Shown: positions 36,451 to 46,356, counted from the stretch's first letter. The stretch: DNA of 64,000 nucleotides from Pseudomonas entomophila (GCF_029478665.1 NZ_JARPQB010000014.1:20404-84403), one strand, 5' to 3'. A program made the numbers and translations. Notes: a model not told the origin generated them from the sequence alone.

Positions 36451-36753
36451 TCAGGGGTAACCCAGCACTTCGCGGATCTGGCGCAGGTGCTGGATGATCC
36501 ACTGCTTGTCGATGGCGCCCCAGTCACGGATACGGTAATGCCCGGCGTGGTTGCGCGCCCCAGCCTGCTGCTCGAACTCGCAGATGATATCCAGGTCGGC
36601 CAGGGCGGTGATGGTGTCCTGGGCGGTGCGCCGCGGCATGCCGGTGGCCTCCATCAAGGCCGGTACGCTGGTGGCGGTCTGGCTGTCGATCAGCCAGGCC
36701 ACGTACAGGCGGCGGTAGAAGCTGCTGCGGGTCTTGCTCACTTCCGTGGTCAT
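36451..36753 (-). CDS. small winged-helix protein of unknown role
   Basis: A 100-residue protein whose middle reads like a helix-turn-helix: TSVPALMEATGMPRRTAQDT followed by ITALADLDIICEFEQ, and then a wing-like segment ending in HYRIRDWGAI. This predicts a DNA-binding winged helix with little else attached, so it is either a compact regulator or a DNA-binding accessory. It is the last gene of a three-gene minus-strand run behind the GGDEF-EAL gene and the metallopeptidase-like gene, 14 bases after the latter's stop. ATG 36753 is the only reasonable start. Target unknown. Confidence 0.8.
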   Translation of the reverse strand: MTTEVSKTRSSFYRRLYVAWLIDSQTATSVPALMEATGMPRRTAQDTITALADLDIICEFEQQAGARNHAGHYRIRDWGAIDKQWIIQHLRQIREVLGYP

Positions 36754-36767
36754 GGGGTGCTTGTCCC

Positions 36768-37268
36768 TCAGGTGTTGCCCGGCAGTTCCCGATAGGTCAG
36801 GTAGACGCGCAGGTCGAATTCCAGTTGGTGGTAGTCCGGCTCCATGTGCTGGCAGAGCTGGTAGAACGCCTTGTTGTGGTCGCGCTCTTTCAGGTGCGCC
36901 AGCTCATGCACCACGATCATGCGCAGGAACTGCGGCGCAGCCTCCTTGAACAGCGAGGCGACGCGGATCTCCTTCTTCGCCTTGAGCTTGCCGCCCTGCA
37001 CACGCGACACCGCGGTGTTCAGCCCCAACGCGCGGTGGGTGAGGTCCAGGCGGTTGTCGAACAACACTTTATCCAGCGGCGGCGCGCTGCGCAGGTACTG
37101 TTGCTTGAGGTCCTGGGCGTAGGTGTACAGCGCCTTGTCGTTCTGCACCGCGTGACGCTCGGGGTAACGCTGCCGCAGATAGTCGCCCAGGCGTTGGCTG
37201 GCGATCATCTGGCGCACCTGTTCCTGGAGGTGAGGCGGGTAGGCTTGCAGATAGCGAAGTGCGGTCAT
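36768..37268 (-). CDS. YgjP/WLM-like zinc metallopeptidase-domain protein
   Basis: A 166-residue protein with the M48/DUF45-type helix MIVVHELAHLKERDHNKAFY, which contains HExxH plus a third His, the zinc-binding pattern of YgjP-like proteins. The preceding segment KLKAKKEIRVASLFKEAAP is also typical. The E. coli relative has been described as a UTP pyrophosphatase rather than a peptidase, so the reaction is open. ATG 37268 is chosen; 13 further in-frame codons upstream overlap the intergenic gap and look non-coding. It lies 39 bases after the GGDEF-EAL stop. Confidence 0.85.
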   Translation of the reverse strand: MTALRYLQAYPPHLQEQVRQMIASQRLGDYLRQRYPERHAVQNDKALYTYAQDLKQQYLRSAPPLDKVLFDNRLDLTHRALGLNTAVSRVQGGKLKAKKEIRVASLFKEAAPQFLRMIVVHELAHLKERDHNKAFYQLCQHMEPDYHQLEFDLRVYLTYRELPGNT

Positions 37269-37307
37269 GACGGGTGGATCGGACTGGGAAGAGGCGAGTG
37301 TAGCCAA

Positions 37308-39425
37308 TCACGGGGTCCAGGGGAAAATCGGCGGAAAGCCACTGGCATCGCTGGCAGTCATCGGGCGGGCGACCAGGAACCCCTGCACATAGGTGCAACC
37401 GCTGCTTTTGAGCCAATCGGCCTGGGCTTTGGTTTCCACGCCCTCGGCGATCACCGTGATGCCATAGTCGGCGCACAGGCCGATGACGCTGCGGGCCATG
37501 GCGATGTCCGCCGCCGACTCCGGCAGCCGCGCCACCAGGTGGCGGTCGATTTTCAACGTGTCGATGGGCAGGTCGCGCAACATACGCAACGAGCAGTCGC
37601 CAGCGCCAAAATCATCCAGCGCCACGCGAATGCCCAGCTCACGCAGACGATGCACCTGCTTCACCGCGGCGTCGATGTTGTACATCAGCGAAGTCTCGGC
37701 TACCTCCACTTCCAGTTGGGCCGGCTGCAAGCCATGCTCGTCGAGTACTCGCGCCAGCTCGTCAGCCAGGCCCGGCATGGCGAACTGCGCCCGGCTGAGG
37801 CTGATTCCCAGGACCAGCTGCGAGCCGAAGCGCTCGTCCCACTCCCGGCGCTGGGCAGCGCCCTTGCGGTAGATCCAGCTGGCCAGCCTGTTGATCAGCC
37901 GTGCCTCTTCCAGCAGCGGGATGAACAGCCCGGGCGGCACATCGCCGACACTCGGGTGCTGCCAGCGCAGCAGGGCCTCGAAGCCACGCAGACGACCATC
38001 GGCGAAGGCTACCTGGGGCTGGTAGACCAGGGTGAAATCGTTCTGCTCGATGGCCTCGCGCACACTGTCCTCGAGCATCAATCGCGAACGGGCGCGGCCG
38101 TTGAGCTCTTCGTCATAGAAACGATACTGCTGGCGCCCGGCCTGCTTGGCGGCATACATGGCAGCGTCGGCCGCGCGCAGCAGACCTTCGACATTGGCAC
38201 CACAGTCCGGGTAGGTGGCGATACCAATGCTCACGCCGAGGCTGACCTCCAACCCATCGAGTTGCTGGAAGCTGGACATCCGCTCGAGCAGTTTCTCGGC
38301 GTAGCGCCCGGCCTGCTCCGGGTACGGCAAACCGTCGAACAGCGCGGTGAACTCGTCCCCGCCCATGCGTGCCAGCAACGCCTCGCTGCCCAGGCACTCC
38401 TTGAGCTGCTCGGCGACCCAGCGCAGCACCTTGTCCCCGGCTTCATGCCCGAGCAGATCGTTGATCCGCTTGAACCCATCCAGGTCCATGTACATCAGGG
38501 CGCGGACCTTGTCGGAGCGCTCGTTGCGCATCAGCGCGCCCTCGGCGGCCTGGTAGAAACCGCGGCGGTTGAGCAGGCCGGTCAGCGGGTCGGTGACCGC
38601 CTGGTACTCCAGCTGCTGGTGCAGGCTGCGCACCACCGACATGTCCAGCACCGTCACCACCATGGCCCGCTGCTCGGCAGGCAGCGGCGCGCAGGACAGC
38701 GCCACGGGTATCAGCTGGCCGCTGACGGTGCGCAACTGCGCGTCGTGGACCCGGAAGATCTGGCGCTTGAGGTAAGCCTGGTAAAAGTCCGACTCATGCC
38801 ACAGGTTGGCGCATGGCAACTGAATCAGGTCCAGCACATGCGCGCCCTGCAGCTTCTCCACCGGTGTGTCGAGCAGGCGCGAGATGGCAGGATTGGCGAA
38901 ATTGATGGTGCCCGACTCGTCCACCACCAGGATGCCTTCGGCGGCGTTCTCCAGGATCGAGGCATTGAAGGCACGGGCCGACTCCAGCTCACGGGTCAGG
39001 CTTTGCAGCATGCGCCGGTTGCGCTGTTGCTCAAGCAGCGCCTGGACTTTGGGCTTGAGGATCTGCGGGTCGAACGGTTTGAACAGGTAGTCCACCGCGC
39101 CATTGGCATAGCCCTTGAGCACGGCGGCCTCGGACTGTTCATTGGCGGTGAGGAAAATGATCGGGGTCAGCCGGGTGCGTTGGCTGCCGCGCATCAACCG
39201 AGCGACTTCAAAACCATCCATCTCGGGCATCTGCACGTCGAGCAGCACGAGGTCGACTTCGTTTTCCAGCAGGGCACTCAGGGCTTCCATCCCTGAGCTG
39301 GCGGTCAATACCTGCCAGTCCTGGCGGGACAGCAAGGCCCGCATGCTGATGAGATTCTCCGGATAATCGTCTACGACGAGCAGAACCGAGCGATTGTCCG
39401 GTGGTTGAGTGTGAGCGACATCCAT
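37308..39425 (-). CDS. REC-PAS-GGDEF-EAL cyclic-di-GMP signalling protein
   Basis: A 705-residue cytoplasmic response regulator. The REC domain opens with LLVVDDYPENL and has its phosphorylation Asp in LVLLDVQMPEMDG. A PAS domain follows (ENAAEGILVVDESGTINFAN). The GGDEF domain has LLARMGGDEFTALF, an intact active site but no RxxD inhibitory site at the usual spacing. The EAL domain keeps the EAL of GFEALLRWQHP, DDFGAGDCSL, DTLKIDR and AEGVET, but the usual metal-binding Asn of the NLS motif is Ser in GISLSRAQF. It could therefore be mainly a cyclase, or a weakened phosphodiesterase. ATG 39425 has AGAGAAG upstream. No cognate kinase gene is adjacent. Confidence 0.92.
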   Translation of the reverse strand: MDVAHTQPPDNRSVLLVVDDYPENLISMRALLSRQDWQVLTASSGMEALSALLENEVDLVLLDVQMPEMDGFEVARLMRGSQRTRLTPIIFLTANEQSEAAVLKGYANGAVDYLFKPFDPQILKPKVQALLEQQRNRRMLQSLTRELESARAFNASILENAAEGILVVDESGTINFANPAISRLLDTPVEKLQGAHVLDLIQLPCANLWHESDFYQAYLKRQIFRVHDAQLRTVSGQLIPVALSCAPLPAEQRAMVVTVLDMSVVRSLHQQLEYQAVTDPLTGLLNRRGFYQAAEGALMRNERSDKVRALMYMDLDGFKRINDLLGHEAGDKVLRWVAEQLKECLGSEALLARMGGDEFTALFDGLPYPEQAGRYAEKLLERMSSFQQLDGLEVSLGVSIGIATYPDCGANVEGLLRAADAAMYAAKQAGRQQYRFYDEELNGRARSRLMLEDSVREAIEQNDFTLVYQPQVAFADGRLRGFEALLRWQHPSVGDVPPGLFIPLLEEARLINRLASWIYRKGAAQRREWDERFGSQLVLGISLSRAQFAMPGLADELARVLDEHGLQPAQLEVEVAETSLMYNIDAAVKQVHRLRELGIRVALDDFGAGDCSLRMLRDLPIDTLKIDRHLVARLPESAADIAMARSVIGLCADYGITVIAEGVETKAQADWLKSSGCTYVQGFLVARPMTASDASGFPPIFPWTP

Positions 39426-39621
39426 GCTGCTTCTCTTGTTAGGCCGATTACGACGAGCCATTGGATCCGATCTTTACTCTAGACTCGGCGACCGAAGACG
39501 CAACGCGTGCAGATGGCTATAAGCCATCTGAAGTGATGTTAGCCGACTAACGGTATGCGCGCGCCGCGAGCGACACACGGACACGTGGGAGCGGACTTAC
39601 CAGCCCAAGCCTAGCGCGACT

Positions 39622-39740
39622 CCTGTAGGAGCGGCCTCGTGCCGCGAAAGGGCCGCGAAGCGGGCCCGGCGATCTTTGCTCAACCTGAAATCCCGGGGCC
39701 GCTACGCAGCCCTTTCGCGGCACAAGGCCGCTCCTACAGG
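39622..39740. repeat. REP pair in inverted orientation (GCGGCCTTGTGCCGC subtype)
   Basis: 31-base arms 39622-39652 and 39710-39740, one mismatch, separated by 57 bases; the same REPIN-like layout as at 13968-14087. Confidence 0.85.
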
Positions 39741-39815
39741 GGCCGGTGTAAATCATGAACACCTGCGAGACTGTCGCGACCACCAAGGGAAATGGCATAG
39801 GGGATTCACACGCAC

Positions 39816-39845
39816 AAAAAAACCCGCATCACTGCGGGTTTTTTC
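39816..39845 (-). terminator. intrinsic terminator after fba
   Basis: AAAAAACCCGCA and TGCGGGTTTTTT pair around a TCAC loop, 17 bases beyond the fba stop on the minus strand. Confidence 0.88.
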
Positions 39846-39861
39846 GTGAAGCGGCGCCGGA

Positions 39862-40926
39862 TCAGTTGATCTTGGCGGCCAGCTCGCCCTTGGCGTAGCG
39901 CTGGAACATGCCTTCCAGGGAGATCGGCTTGATCTTCGAGGCATTGCCGGCGGTGCCGAAGGCTTCGTAGCGGGCGATGCACACGTCACGCATGGCCTTG
40001 ACGGTCTCGCCGAAGAACTTGCGTGGGTCGAACTCGCTCGGGTTCTGCGCCATCAGGCGACGCATGGCGCCGGTGGAGGCCAGGCGCAGGTCGGTGTCGA
40101 TGTTGACCTTGCGCACGCCGTACTTGATGCCTTCGACGATCTCTTCGACCGGCACGCCGTAGGTCTCTTTGATGTCGCCACCGTACTGGTTGATGATCGC
40201 CAGCCACTCTTGCGGCACCGAGGACGAACCGTGCATTACCAGGTGGGTGTTGGGGATGCGCTTGTGGATTTCCTTGATGCGGTCGATCGCCAGCACGTCA
40301 CCGGTCGGCGGCTTGGTGAACTTGTAGGCGCCGTGGCTGGTGCCGATGGCGATGGCCAGGGCATCCACCTGAGTCTTCTTGACGAAGTCGGCGGCTTCTT
40401 CCGGGTCGGTCAGCATCTGGCTGTGGTCCAGCACGCCTTCGGCGCCGATACCGTCTTCTTCACCGGCCATGCCGGTTTCCAGCGAACCCAGGCAACCCAG
40501 CTCGCCCTCTACCGAAACGCCGCAGGCGTGCGCCATGGCAACGGTCTGCTGGGTGACGCGAACGTTGTACTCGTATTCGGTCGGGGTCTTGCCGTCTTCG
40601 CCCAGCGAACCGTCCATCATCACCGAGCTGAAGCCCAGCTGGATCGAGCGCTGGCACACGTCAGGGCTGGTGCCGTGATCCTGGTGCATGCACACCGGGA
40701 TGTGCGGGAACTCTTCGATGGCCGCCAGGATCAGGTGGCGCAGGAACGGGGCACCGGCGTACTTGCGGGCACCGGCGGAAGCCTGGACGATGACCGGAGA
40801 GTCGGTCTTGTCGGCGGCTTCCATGATGGCGCGCATCTGCTCGAGGTTGTTGACGTTGAAAGCCGGAACGCCGTAACCGAACTCGGCGGCGTGGTCCAGC
40901 ATCTGGCGCATGCTAATGAGTGCCAT
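39862..40926 (-). CDS. fba: class II fructose-1,6-bisphosphate aldolase
   Basis: A zinc-dependent aldolase interconverting fructose 1,6-bisphosphate with dihydroxyacetone phosphate and glyceraldehyde 3-phosphate; in Pseudomonas it works mainly in gluconeogenesis. The 354 residues show [17 protein letters not shown] with metal His and catalytic Asp, [37 protein letters not shown], and [10 protein letters not shown]. The sequence belongs to the Calvin-type class IIA/B subgroup of about 350 residues. ATG 40926 follows GGGAGAGAG. It is downstream of pgk, with two lipoprotein genes in between. Confidence 0.97.
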   Translation of the reverse strand: MALISMRQMLDHAAEFGYGVPAFNVNNLEQMRAIMEAADKTDSPVIVQASAGARKYAGAPFLRHLILAAIEEFPHIPVCMHQDHGTSPDVCQRSIQLGFSSVMMDGSLGEDGKTPTEYEYNVRVTQQTVAMAHACGVSVEGELGCLGSLETGMAGEEDGIGAEGVLDHSQMLTDPEEAADFVKKTQVDALAIAIGTSHGAYKFTKPPTGDVLAIDRIKEIHKRIPNTHLVMHGSSSVPQEWLAIINQYGGDIKETYGVPVEEIVEGIKYGVRKVNIDTDLRLASTGAMRRLMAQNPSEFDPRKFFGETVKAMRDVCIARYEAFGTAGNASKIKPISLEGMFQRYAKGELAAKIN

Positions 40927-41025
40927 TGTGTATCTCTCTCCCGACAAGCGTCGTTGTTTCGTGCAAGCCTGCCGCAGGGGCGGTTGCTGTTCAAGTAGTG
41001 TGGGCCATCCATGCGGCCCGGCCAG

Positions 41026-41355
41026 TCACGGTGCCTTGCAGCCCCGCCCAATCAGATCGTTGGTCGCCACCCAGTACACCAGGCCTTCATTGCCTTTGGT
41101 GTGCAGGGCCAGCACGCCATCGCTGTACAGCGCGCCCGAGGCGCCCGGCTCGGACTTGAGCCGGTAGACCTGGTCGCCGCCGCCAAGGCGCACGTCGACC
41201 GCATCCTGTTTCGCGTCTGTGAAACGCCACAGCACTTCGGCCTGGCTGTCGCAGACCCAGCGGGTCCAGTTGTCCGCCGGGGCGGGTTGGGCAGGTTGCA
41301 GCATCGAGCAGCCTGCCAGGGTCGCCAGGGCCAACACGGCCAGAAGCGCTTTCAT
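41026..41355 (-). CDS. MliC-like lipoprotein (membrane-bound c-type lysozyme inhibitor family)
   Basis: A 109-residue predicted lipoprotein: signal MKALLAVLALATLAGC with lipobox LAGC, then a MliC-like beta-barrel domain. The typical pieces are WVCDSQAEVLWRF at the start of the domain and SGALYSDGVLALHTKGNEG, which carries the Ser/Lys motif that plugs the lysozyme active site in known MliC proteins, and a C-terminal Cys (RGCKAP). It would sit in the outer membrane facing the periplasm. ATG 41355 is preceded by GAGG. It lies between pgk and fba, an unusual place for an envelope protein gene. Confidence 0.82.
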   Translation of the reverse strand: MKALLAVLALATLAGCSMLQPAQPAPADNWTRWVCDSQAEVLWRFTDAKQDAVDVRLGGGDQVYRLKSEPGASGALYSDGVLALHTKGNEGLVYWVATNDLIGRGCKAP

Positions 41356-41386
41356 CCTAAAAACCTCGTTGGGGGCTGCTTTGCAG

Positions 41387-41456
41387 CCCATCGCCGGCAA
41401 AGCCGGCTCCTACAAGAACCGCATCGCCTGTAGGAGCCGGCTTTGCCGGCGATGGG
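41387..41456. repeat. REP-type inverted repeat (CCGGCTTTGCCGG subtype)
   Basis: Perfect 28-base arms (41387-41414 and 41429-41456) between the two lipoprotein genes; it may reduce read-through from pgk toward fba. Confidence 0.85.
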
Positions 41457-41516
41457 TCGCACAGCGGCCCCAATGTCCAAGACCACGAAACCCGCGTTAG
41501 GTTGCCCGCTACCCGA

Positions 41517-41735
41517 TCAAGGGCAGCCCGCCGCCTTGCGCTGGTGCTCGTCGTCGTACTTTTCCAGGCCATCCGGGCCCAGGCGCTTGTTGATCACCGG
41601 CGCTGTCTCCGCCTGCCACTGGGACTGGTAGCAACCGCCCTTGGGCGGCTGCGCCGGATCTGCGTCGCTGCCTTTGTTGCTGGCGCAGGCGCCCAGCAAC
41701 ACGGCCACGATCATCACAGGCAATTGCTTGACCAT
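41517..41735 (-). CDS. small hypothetical lipoprotein
   Basis: A 72-residue product with a lipoprotein signal (MVKQLPVMIVAVLLGACASN, lipobox LGAC). A short mature part contains two more Cys (GGCYQSQW and the final AGCP) that could form a disulfide. ATG 41735 has AAGGGAG eight bases upstream. It follows pgk by 32 bases and is probably cotranscribed with it. No family recognised; outer-membrane or periplasmic location inferred from the lipobox. Confidence 0.75.
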   Translation of the reverse strand: MVKQLPVMIVAVLLGACASNKGSDADPAQPPKGGCYQSQWQAETAPVINKRLGPDGLEKYDDEHQRKAAGCP

Positions 41736-41767
41736 CAGGTCGCTCCCTTTGCCAGGCGCCGTCAAAA

Positions 41768-42931
41768 TCAGGCCTTGGCCCGCTCTTCCAGGATTGCCAC
41801 CGCTGGCAGGACCTTGCCCTCGACGAACTCGAGGAACGCGCCGCCACCGGTAGAAATGTAGGAGATATCGGCACCAACGCCATACTTGTCGATGGCCGCC
41901 AGGGTGTCACCGCCACCGGCGATGGAGAACGCGGCGCTGTCGGCGATGGCCTTGGCCAGCACCTTGGTGCCGTTGCCGAACTGGTCGAACTCGAACACGC
42001 CGACCGGACCGTTCCACAGGATAGTCTTCGAGGTCTTCAGCAATTCGGCGAACTGCTCGGCGGTCTTTGGACCGATGTCCAGGATCATGTCGTCGGCAGC
42101 CACGTCGGCGATGGCCTTCACAGTGGCTTCGGCGTCTTCGGCGAATGCCTTGGCAACCACCACGTCCACCGGCAGCGGCACGCTGACCTTGGCGGCGATG
42201 GCCTTGGCGGTCTCGACCAGGTCAGGCTCGTACAGCGACTTGCCGACCGGGTGACCGGCGGCGGCGAGGAAGGTGTTGGCGATACCGCCACCGACGATCA
42301 GCTGATCGCACACAGTGCTCAGGCTGTTCAGCACGTCCAGCTTGGTGGAGACCTTGGAGCCGGCGACGATGGCGGCCATCGGCTTGGCCGGGGCCTTCAG
42401 GGCCTTGCCCAGGGCATCCAGCTCGGCAGCCAGCAGCGGGCCTGCGGCCGCGACCTTGGCAAACTTGGCAACACCGTGGGTGGAACCCTCGGCGCGGTGG
42501 GCGGTGCCGAAGGCATCCATGACGAACACGTCGCACAGGGCGGCGTACTTCTGCGCCAGCTCGTCGGCGTTCTTCTTCTCGCCCTTGTTGAAGCGCACGT
42601 TCTCGAACAGCACCAGGTCACCGGCCTTCACTTCGACGCCATTGAGGTAGTCGGCGACCAGCGGCACTTCGCGGCCCAAGGCCTTGCTCAGGTAAGCGGC
42701 GACCGGCTTCAGGCTGTTCTCTTCGGAGAACTCGCCTTCGGTCGGGCGGCCCAGGTGCGAGCAGACCATCACCGCCGCGCCCTTCTCCAGGGCCAGCTTG
42801 ATGGTCGGCAGCGCTGCCAGGATACGCGCGTCGCTGGCTACCACACCGTCCTTCACAGGCACGTTGAGGTCTTCGCGGATCAGTACGCGCTTACCTTGCA
42901 GGTCGAGGTCGGTCATCTTCAACACGGTCAT
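41768..42931 (-). CDS. pgk: phosphoglycerate kinase
   Basis: Transfers phosphate between 1,3-bisphosphoglycerate and ADP. The 387 residues are the normal bacterial length. [14 protein letters not shown] is the N-terminal substrate site, [12 protein letters not shown] follows, then [14 protein letters not shown]. In the nucleotide domain there are [27 protein letters not shown] and the C-terminal [15 protein letters not shown] 42931 follows AAGGA. It lies 12 bases downstream of epd, the usual epd-pgk arrangement. Confidence 0.98.
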   Translation of the reverse strand: MTVLKMTDLDLQGKRVLIREDLNVPVKDGVVASDARILAALPTIKLALEKGAAVMVCSHLGRPTEGEFSEENSLKPVAAYLSKALGREVPLVADYLNGVEVKAGDLVLFENVRFNKGEKKNADELAQKYAALCDVFVMDAFGTAHRAEGSTHGVAKFAKVAAAGPLLAAELDALGKALKAPAKPMAAIVAGSKVSTKLDVLNSLSTVCDQLIVGGGIANTFLAAAGHPVGKSLYEPDLVETAKAIAAKVSVPLPVDVVVAKAFAEDAEATVKAIADVAADDMILDIGPKTAEQFAELLKTSKTILWNGPVGVFEFDQFGNGTKVLAKAIADSAAFSIAGGGDTLAAIDKYGVGADISYISTGGGAFLEFVEGKVLPAVAILEERAKA

Positions 42932-42943
42932 GAATGCAGTCCT

Positions 42944-44005
42944 TCAGGGCTGTTTGCTGCGGGTGGGGTGGACGACGTGCAGAAAGTGTTCGGCAACGTC
43001 GAGCATACGGTTGGCGAACCCCCATTCGTTGTCGAACCAGGCCAGCAAGTTCACCAGGCGTGGGCCTGAAACGCGGGTCTGGCTGGCATCGACGATGGCC
43101 GAATGCGGGTCATGGTTGAAATCACAGCTGGCGTGGGGCAGCTCGGTGTAGGCCAGCAGGCCTTTCAGCGGGCCATCCAGGGCAGCCTCGCGCAGCACCC
43201 GGTTGACTTCCTCGGCGCTGGTATCGCGGGAAGTCTGCAGGGTGATGTCCAGGCACGACACGTTGACGGTGGGCACGCGTACCGCTTTGGCCTGGATTCG
43301 CCCGGCAAGTTCCGGCAGCAGGCGCTCGATACCGCGCGCCAGGCCTGTGGACACCGGGATCACCGACTGGAACGCCGAACGGGTGCGGCGCAGGTCCTCG
43401 TGGTGGTAGGCGTCGATCACCGGCTGGTCGTTCATTGCCGAGTGGATGGTGGTGATCTGCACGTATTCGATACCAAAGGCCTGGTCCAGCACACGCAGCA
43501 GCGGCACACCGCAGTTGGTGGTGCAGGAGGCGTTCGACACCAGCAGCTCGCCGCCGGTCAGGCAGTCCTGGTTCACGCCGTAGACCACCGTGGCATCGAC
43601 GTCCGCCTCGCTGGCCATGGGCTGGGAGAACAGCACCCGGGGCGCGCCGGCGTCGATGAAACGCTGGCCGTCGGCCCGGGTGTTATAGGCACCGGAGCAC
43701 TCCAGCACCAGGTCGATACCCAGGGCTGCCCAATCGATGCCTTCAGGGGTGGCGCTGCGCAGCACTTTCACGCAGTCGCCATTGATATGCAGACAGTCGC
43801 CGTCGACCTTCACCTCGCCGGGGAAACGCCCGTGGGTGGAGTCGAAGCGGGTCAGGTATTCCAGGCTGGCCTGGTCGGCCAGGTCGTTTAGCGCGACGAT
43901 CTCGAAACCGGCCTTCGCCCCTCGCTCAAACAGCGCGCGCAGGACACAACGGCCGATGCGGCCGTAACCGTTGAGTGCAACTTTGTAGGGACGCGGGTGG
44001 GGCAT
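42944..44005 (-). CDS. epd: D-erythrose-4-phosphate dehydrogenase
   Basis: A GAPDH-family NAD enzyme oxidising erythrose 4-phosphate to 4-phosphoerythronate for pyridoxal phosphate synthesis. The 353 residues carry VALNGYGRIGRCVLRAL (NAD fold), SNASCTTNCGVPLLRVL with the active-site Cys, and FDNEWGFANRMLD near the end. The gene neighbourhood tktA-epd-pgk-fba is the standard gamma-proteobacterial cluster, which favours epd over gapA. ATG 44005 is chosen; the upstream extension crosses a REP hairpin. Confidence 0.94.
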   Translation of the reverse strand: MPHPRPYKVALNGYGRIGRCVLRALFERGAKAGFEIVALNDLADQASLEYLTRFDSTHGRFPGEVKVDGDCLHINGDCVKVLRSATPEGIDWAALGIDLVLECSGAYNTRADGQRFIDAGAPRVLFSQPMASEADVDATVVYGVNQDCLTGGELLVSNASCTTNCGVPLLRVLDQAFGIEYVQITTIHSAMNDQPVIDAYHHEDLRRTRSAFQSVIPVSTGLARGIERLLPELAGRIQAKAVRVPTVNVSCLDITLQTSRDTSAEEVNRVLREAALDGPLKGLLAYTELPHASCDFNHDPHSAIVDASQTRVSGPRLVNLLAWFDNEWGFANRMLDVAEHFLHVVHPTRSKQP

Positions 44006-44053
44006 AGGTAGCTCTTGAACTCCGGCGGTTGAACGGGGCCGCTGCGCGGCCCA

Positions 44054-44125
44054 TTCGCGGCACAAGGCCGCTCCTACAGGGAACGGCGTGCGCAGTGCCC
44101 TGTAGGAGCGGCCTTGTGCCGCGAA
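44054..44125. repeat. REP-type inverted repeat (GCGGCCTTGTGCCGC subtype)
   Basis: Perfect 28-base arms (44054-44081 and 44098-44125) between tktA and epd. Confidence 0.87.
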
Positions 44126-44155
44126 CGAGGGCCAAAGGCCCTCGCCTTTCCTGCA

Positions 44156-46153
44156 TCAGTCTTCCAGCAGTTCTTCGGCGGTGCCCAGGATGTTGTCCAG
44201 GGTGAAGCCGAACTCCTCGAACAGCGCGCTGGCCGGCGCCGACTCACCGTAGGTGGTCATGCCGATCACGCGACCTTCGAGGCCGACGTACTTGTACCAG
44301 AAGTCAGCATGAGCGGCTTCGATGGCAATGCGCGCCCCCACTTCCAGCGGCAGTACCGACTGCTTGTAGGCGGCGTCCTGGGCGTCGAACACGCTGGTGC
44401 TCGGCATCGACACGACGCGAACCTTGCGGCCCTGCTCGGTCAGCTTGTCGAACGCCTGGACCGCCAGGCCCACTTCGGAACCGGTGGCGATCAGGATCAG
44501 CTCGGGCTCGCCGGCGCAGTCTTTGAGCACGTAGCCGCCACGGGCGATATCGGCGATCTGCTGGGCGTCGCGTGGCTGATGCTGCAGGTTCTGACGCGAG
44601 AAGATCAGCGCCGACGGGCCGTCCTTGCGCTCCAGGGCGGCTTTCCAGGACACGGCGGATTCGACCGCGTCGGCCGGGCGCCAGGTGTCCAGGTTAGGGG
44701 TGCTGCGCAGGCTGGTCAGCTGCTCGATCGGCTGGTGGGTCGGGCCGTCCTCGCCCAGGCCGATGGAGTCGTGGGTGTAGACATGGATCACACGCTGTTT
44801 CATCAGCGCCGACATGCGCACCGCGTTGCGGGCGTATTCCATGAACATCAGGAAGGTCGCGCCGTAAGGGACCAGGCCGCCGTGCAGGGCAACGCCGTTC
44901 ATGATCGCGGTCATGCCGAACTCGCGCACACCGTAGAACACGTAGTTGCCGCTGGCGTCGTTGGCTTCGACACCCTTGCAACCTTTCCACAGGGTCAGGT
45001 TGGAGCCGGCCAGGTCGGCCGAGCCGCCGAGGAACTCAGGCAGCAGCGGGCCGAAGGCATTCAGGGCGTTCTGGCTGGCCTTGCGGCTGGCGATGGTTTC
45101 GCCCTTGGCGGCGACTTCCGCGATATAGGCAGCGGCTTTCTCCGAGAAGTCGGCCGGCAGTTCGCCGCTCAGACGACGCTTGAGCTCGCTGGCCAGTTCC
45201 GGGAAGGCAGCGGCGTAGGCATCGAAACGCTTGTTCCACTCGGCTTCGACCTTGGCGCCTGCTTCCTTGGCATCCCACTCGGCCTTGATGTCGGCCGGGA
45301 TCTCGAACGGTGCGTGGTCCCAGTTCAGTTCCTTGCGGGCCAGGGCGATTTCGTCGTTGCCCAACGGAGCACCGTGGCAGTCTTCCTTGCCCTGCTTGTT
45401 CGGGGAGCCGAAGCCGATGATGGTCTTGCAGCAGATCAGGGTCGGACGGTCGCTCTTGCGCGCGGTCTCGATCGCCATCTTGATCTCTTCGGCGTCGTGG
45501 CCGTTGACGTTGCGAATCACCAGCCAGTTGTAGGCTTCGAAGCGCGCCGGGGTGTTGTCGGTGAACCAGCCGTGCACTTCGCCGTCGATGGAGATGCCGT
45601 TGTCATCGTAGAAGGCGACCAGCTTGTTCAGGCCCAGGGTGCCGGCCAGCGAGGCGACTTCGTGGGAGATGCCTTCCATCATGCAGCCGTCGCCGAGGAA
45701 CACGTAGGTGTTGTGGTCGACGATGTCGTGGCCTTCACGGTTGAACTGGGCGGCCAGCACTTTTTCCGCCAGGGCGAAGCCCACGGCGTTGGCCAGGCCC
45801 TGGCCCAGCGGGCCGGTGGTGGTCTCGACGCCTGGGGTGTAGCCGAACTCCGGGTGGCCCGGGGTGCGGCTGTGCAGCTGACGGAACGACTTGAGGTCAT
45901 CGATGGTGACGTCGTAGCCGGTCAGGTGCAGCAGCGAATAGATCAGCATCGAGCCGTGGCCGTTGGACAGCACGAAGCGGTCACGGTCGGCGAAGCTCGG
46001 GTTGCTCGGGTTGTGCTTCAGGTAGTCGCGCCAAAGCACTTCGGCGATATCCGCCATACCCATGGGGGCACCTGGGTGGCCGCTGTTGGCCTTTTGCACG
46101 GCATCCATGCTGAGGGCACGAATGGCGTTGGCACGTTCACGACGGCTGGGCAT
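44156..46153 (-). CDS. tktA: transketolase
   Basis: Thiamine-diphosphate enzyme of the pentose phosphate pathway moving two-carbon units between sugar phosphates. The 665 residues include [20 protein letters not shown] at the N-terminus, [19 protein letters not shown], the ThDP fold [40 protein letters not shown] (the transketolase signature) and a C-terminal regulatory-like domain. ATG 46153 gives the normal start; 42 further in-frame codons upstream are not conserved-looking. It heads the epd-pgk-fba cluster and is divergent from the SahR-like gene. Confidence 0.98.
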   Translation of the reverse strand: MPSRRERANAIRALSMDAVQKANSGHPGAPMGMADIAEVLWRDYLKHNPSNPSFADRDRFVLSNGHGSMLIYSLLHLTGYDVTIDDLKSFRQLHSRTPGHPEFGYTPGVETTTGPLGQGLANAVGFALAEKVLAAQFNREGHDIVDHNTYVFLGDGCMMEGISHEVASLAGTLGLNKLVAFYDDNGISIDGEVHGWFTDNTPARFEAYNWLVIRNVNGHDAEEIKMAIETARKSDRPTLICCKTIIGFGSPNKQGKEDCHGAPLGNDEIALARKELNWDHAPFEIPADIKAEWDAKEAGAKVEAEWNKRFDAYAAAFPELASELKRRLSGELPADFSEKAAAYIAEVAAKGETIASRKASQNALNAFGPLLPEFLGGSADLAGSNLTLWKGCKGVEANDASGNYVFYGVREFGMTAIMNGVALHGGLVPYGATFLMFMEYARNAVRMSALMKQRVIHVYTHDSIGLGEDGPTHQPIEQLTSLRSTPNLDTWRPADAVESAVSWKAALERKDGPSALIFSRQNLQHQPRDAQQIADIARGGYVLKDCAGEPELILIATGSEVGLAVQAFDKLTEQGRKVRVVSMPSTSVFDAQDAAYKQSVLPLEVGARIAIEAAHADFWYKYVGLEGRVIGMTTYGESAPASALFEEFGFTLDNILGTAEELLED

Positions 46154-46356
46154 CGCTGAGTCTCCTGGGGCTTGAATAAGTAGTGAAACGAAAAAAGGCG
46201 GCCATTTTCGCCCACTGCGGGGGCCGGGGGCAATGACGGATGGTCGCAGTCGGGCTTTTTTCCTGTGTTTGTTCGGCAATTTGGGTGAAAACAGCGGAAT
46301 TGCCGTCGACTGCTTCGCGGGTAAACCTGCGCAGGCGAGCTCATCCTCCGCCCATC

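Larger units (their letters stand above)
39426..39861. other. 436-base intergenic region: palindrome, REP pair and fba terminator
   Basis: No gene is supported here. It holds a 21-base perfect palindrome at 39510-39530 (arms CAGATGGCT and AGCCATCTG) about 85 bases upstream of the GGDEF-EAL gene, a REP pair at 39622-39740, and the fba terminator at 39816-39845. The short open frames in it run through the REP hairpins. Confidence 0.7.

Noticed and set aside
44114..46159. 681-codon plus-strand frame opposite tktA
   Set aside because: It coincides almost exactly with tktA, which is fully conserved. The antisense product is Val/Gly/Gln-rich with no motif.
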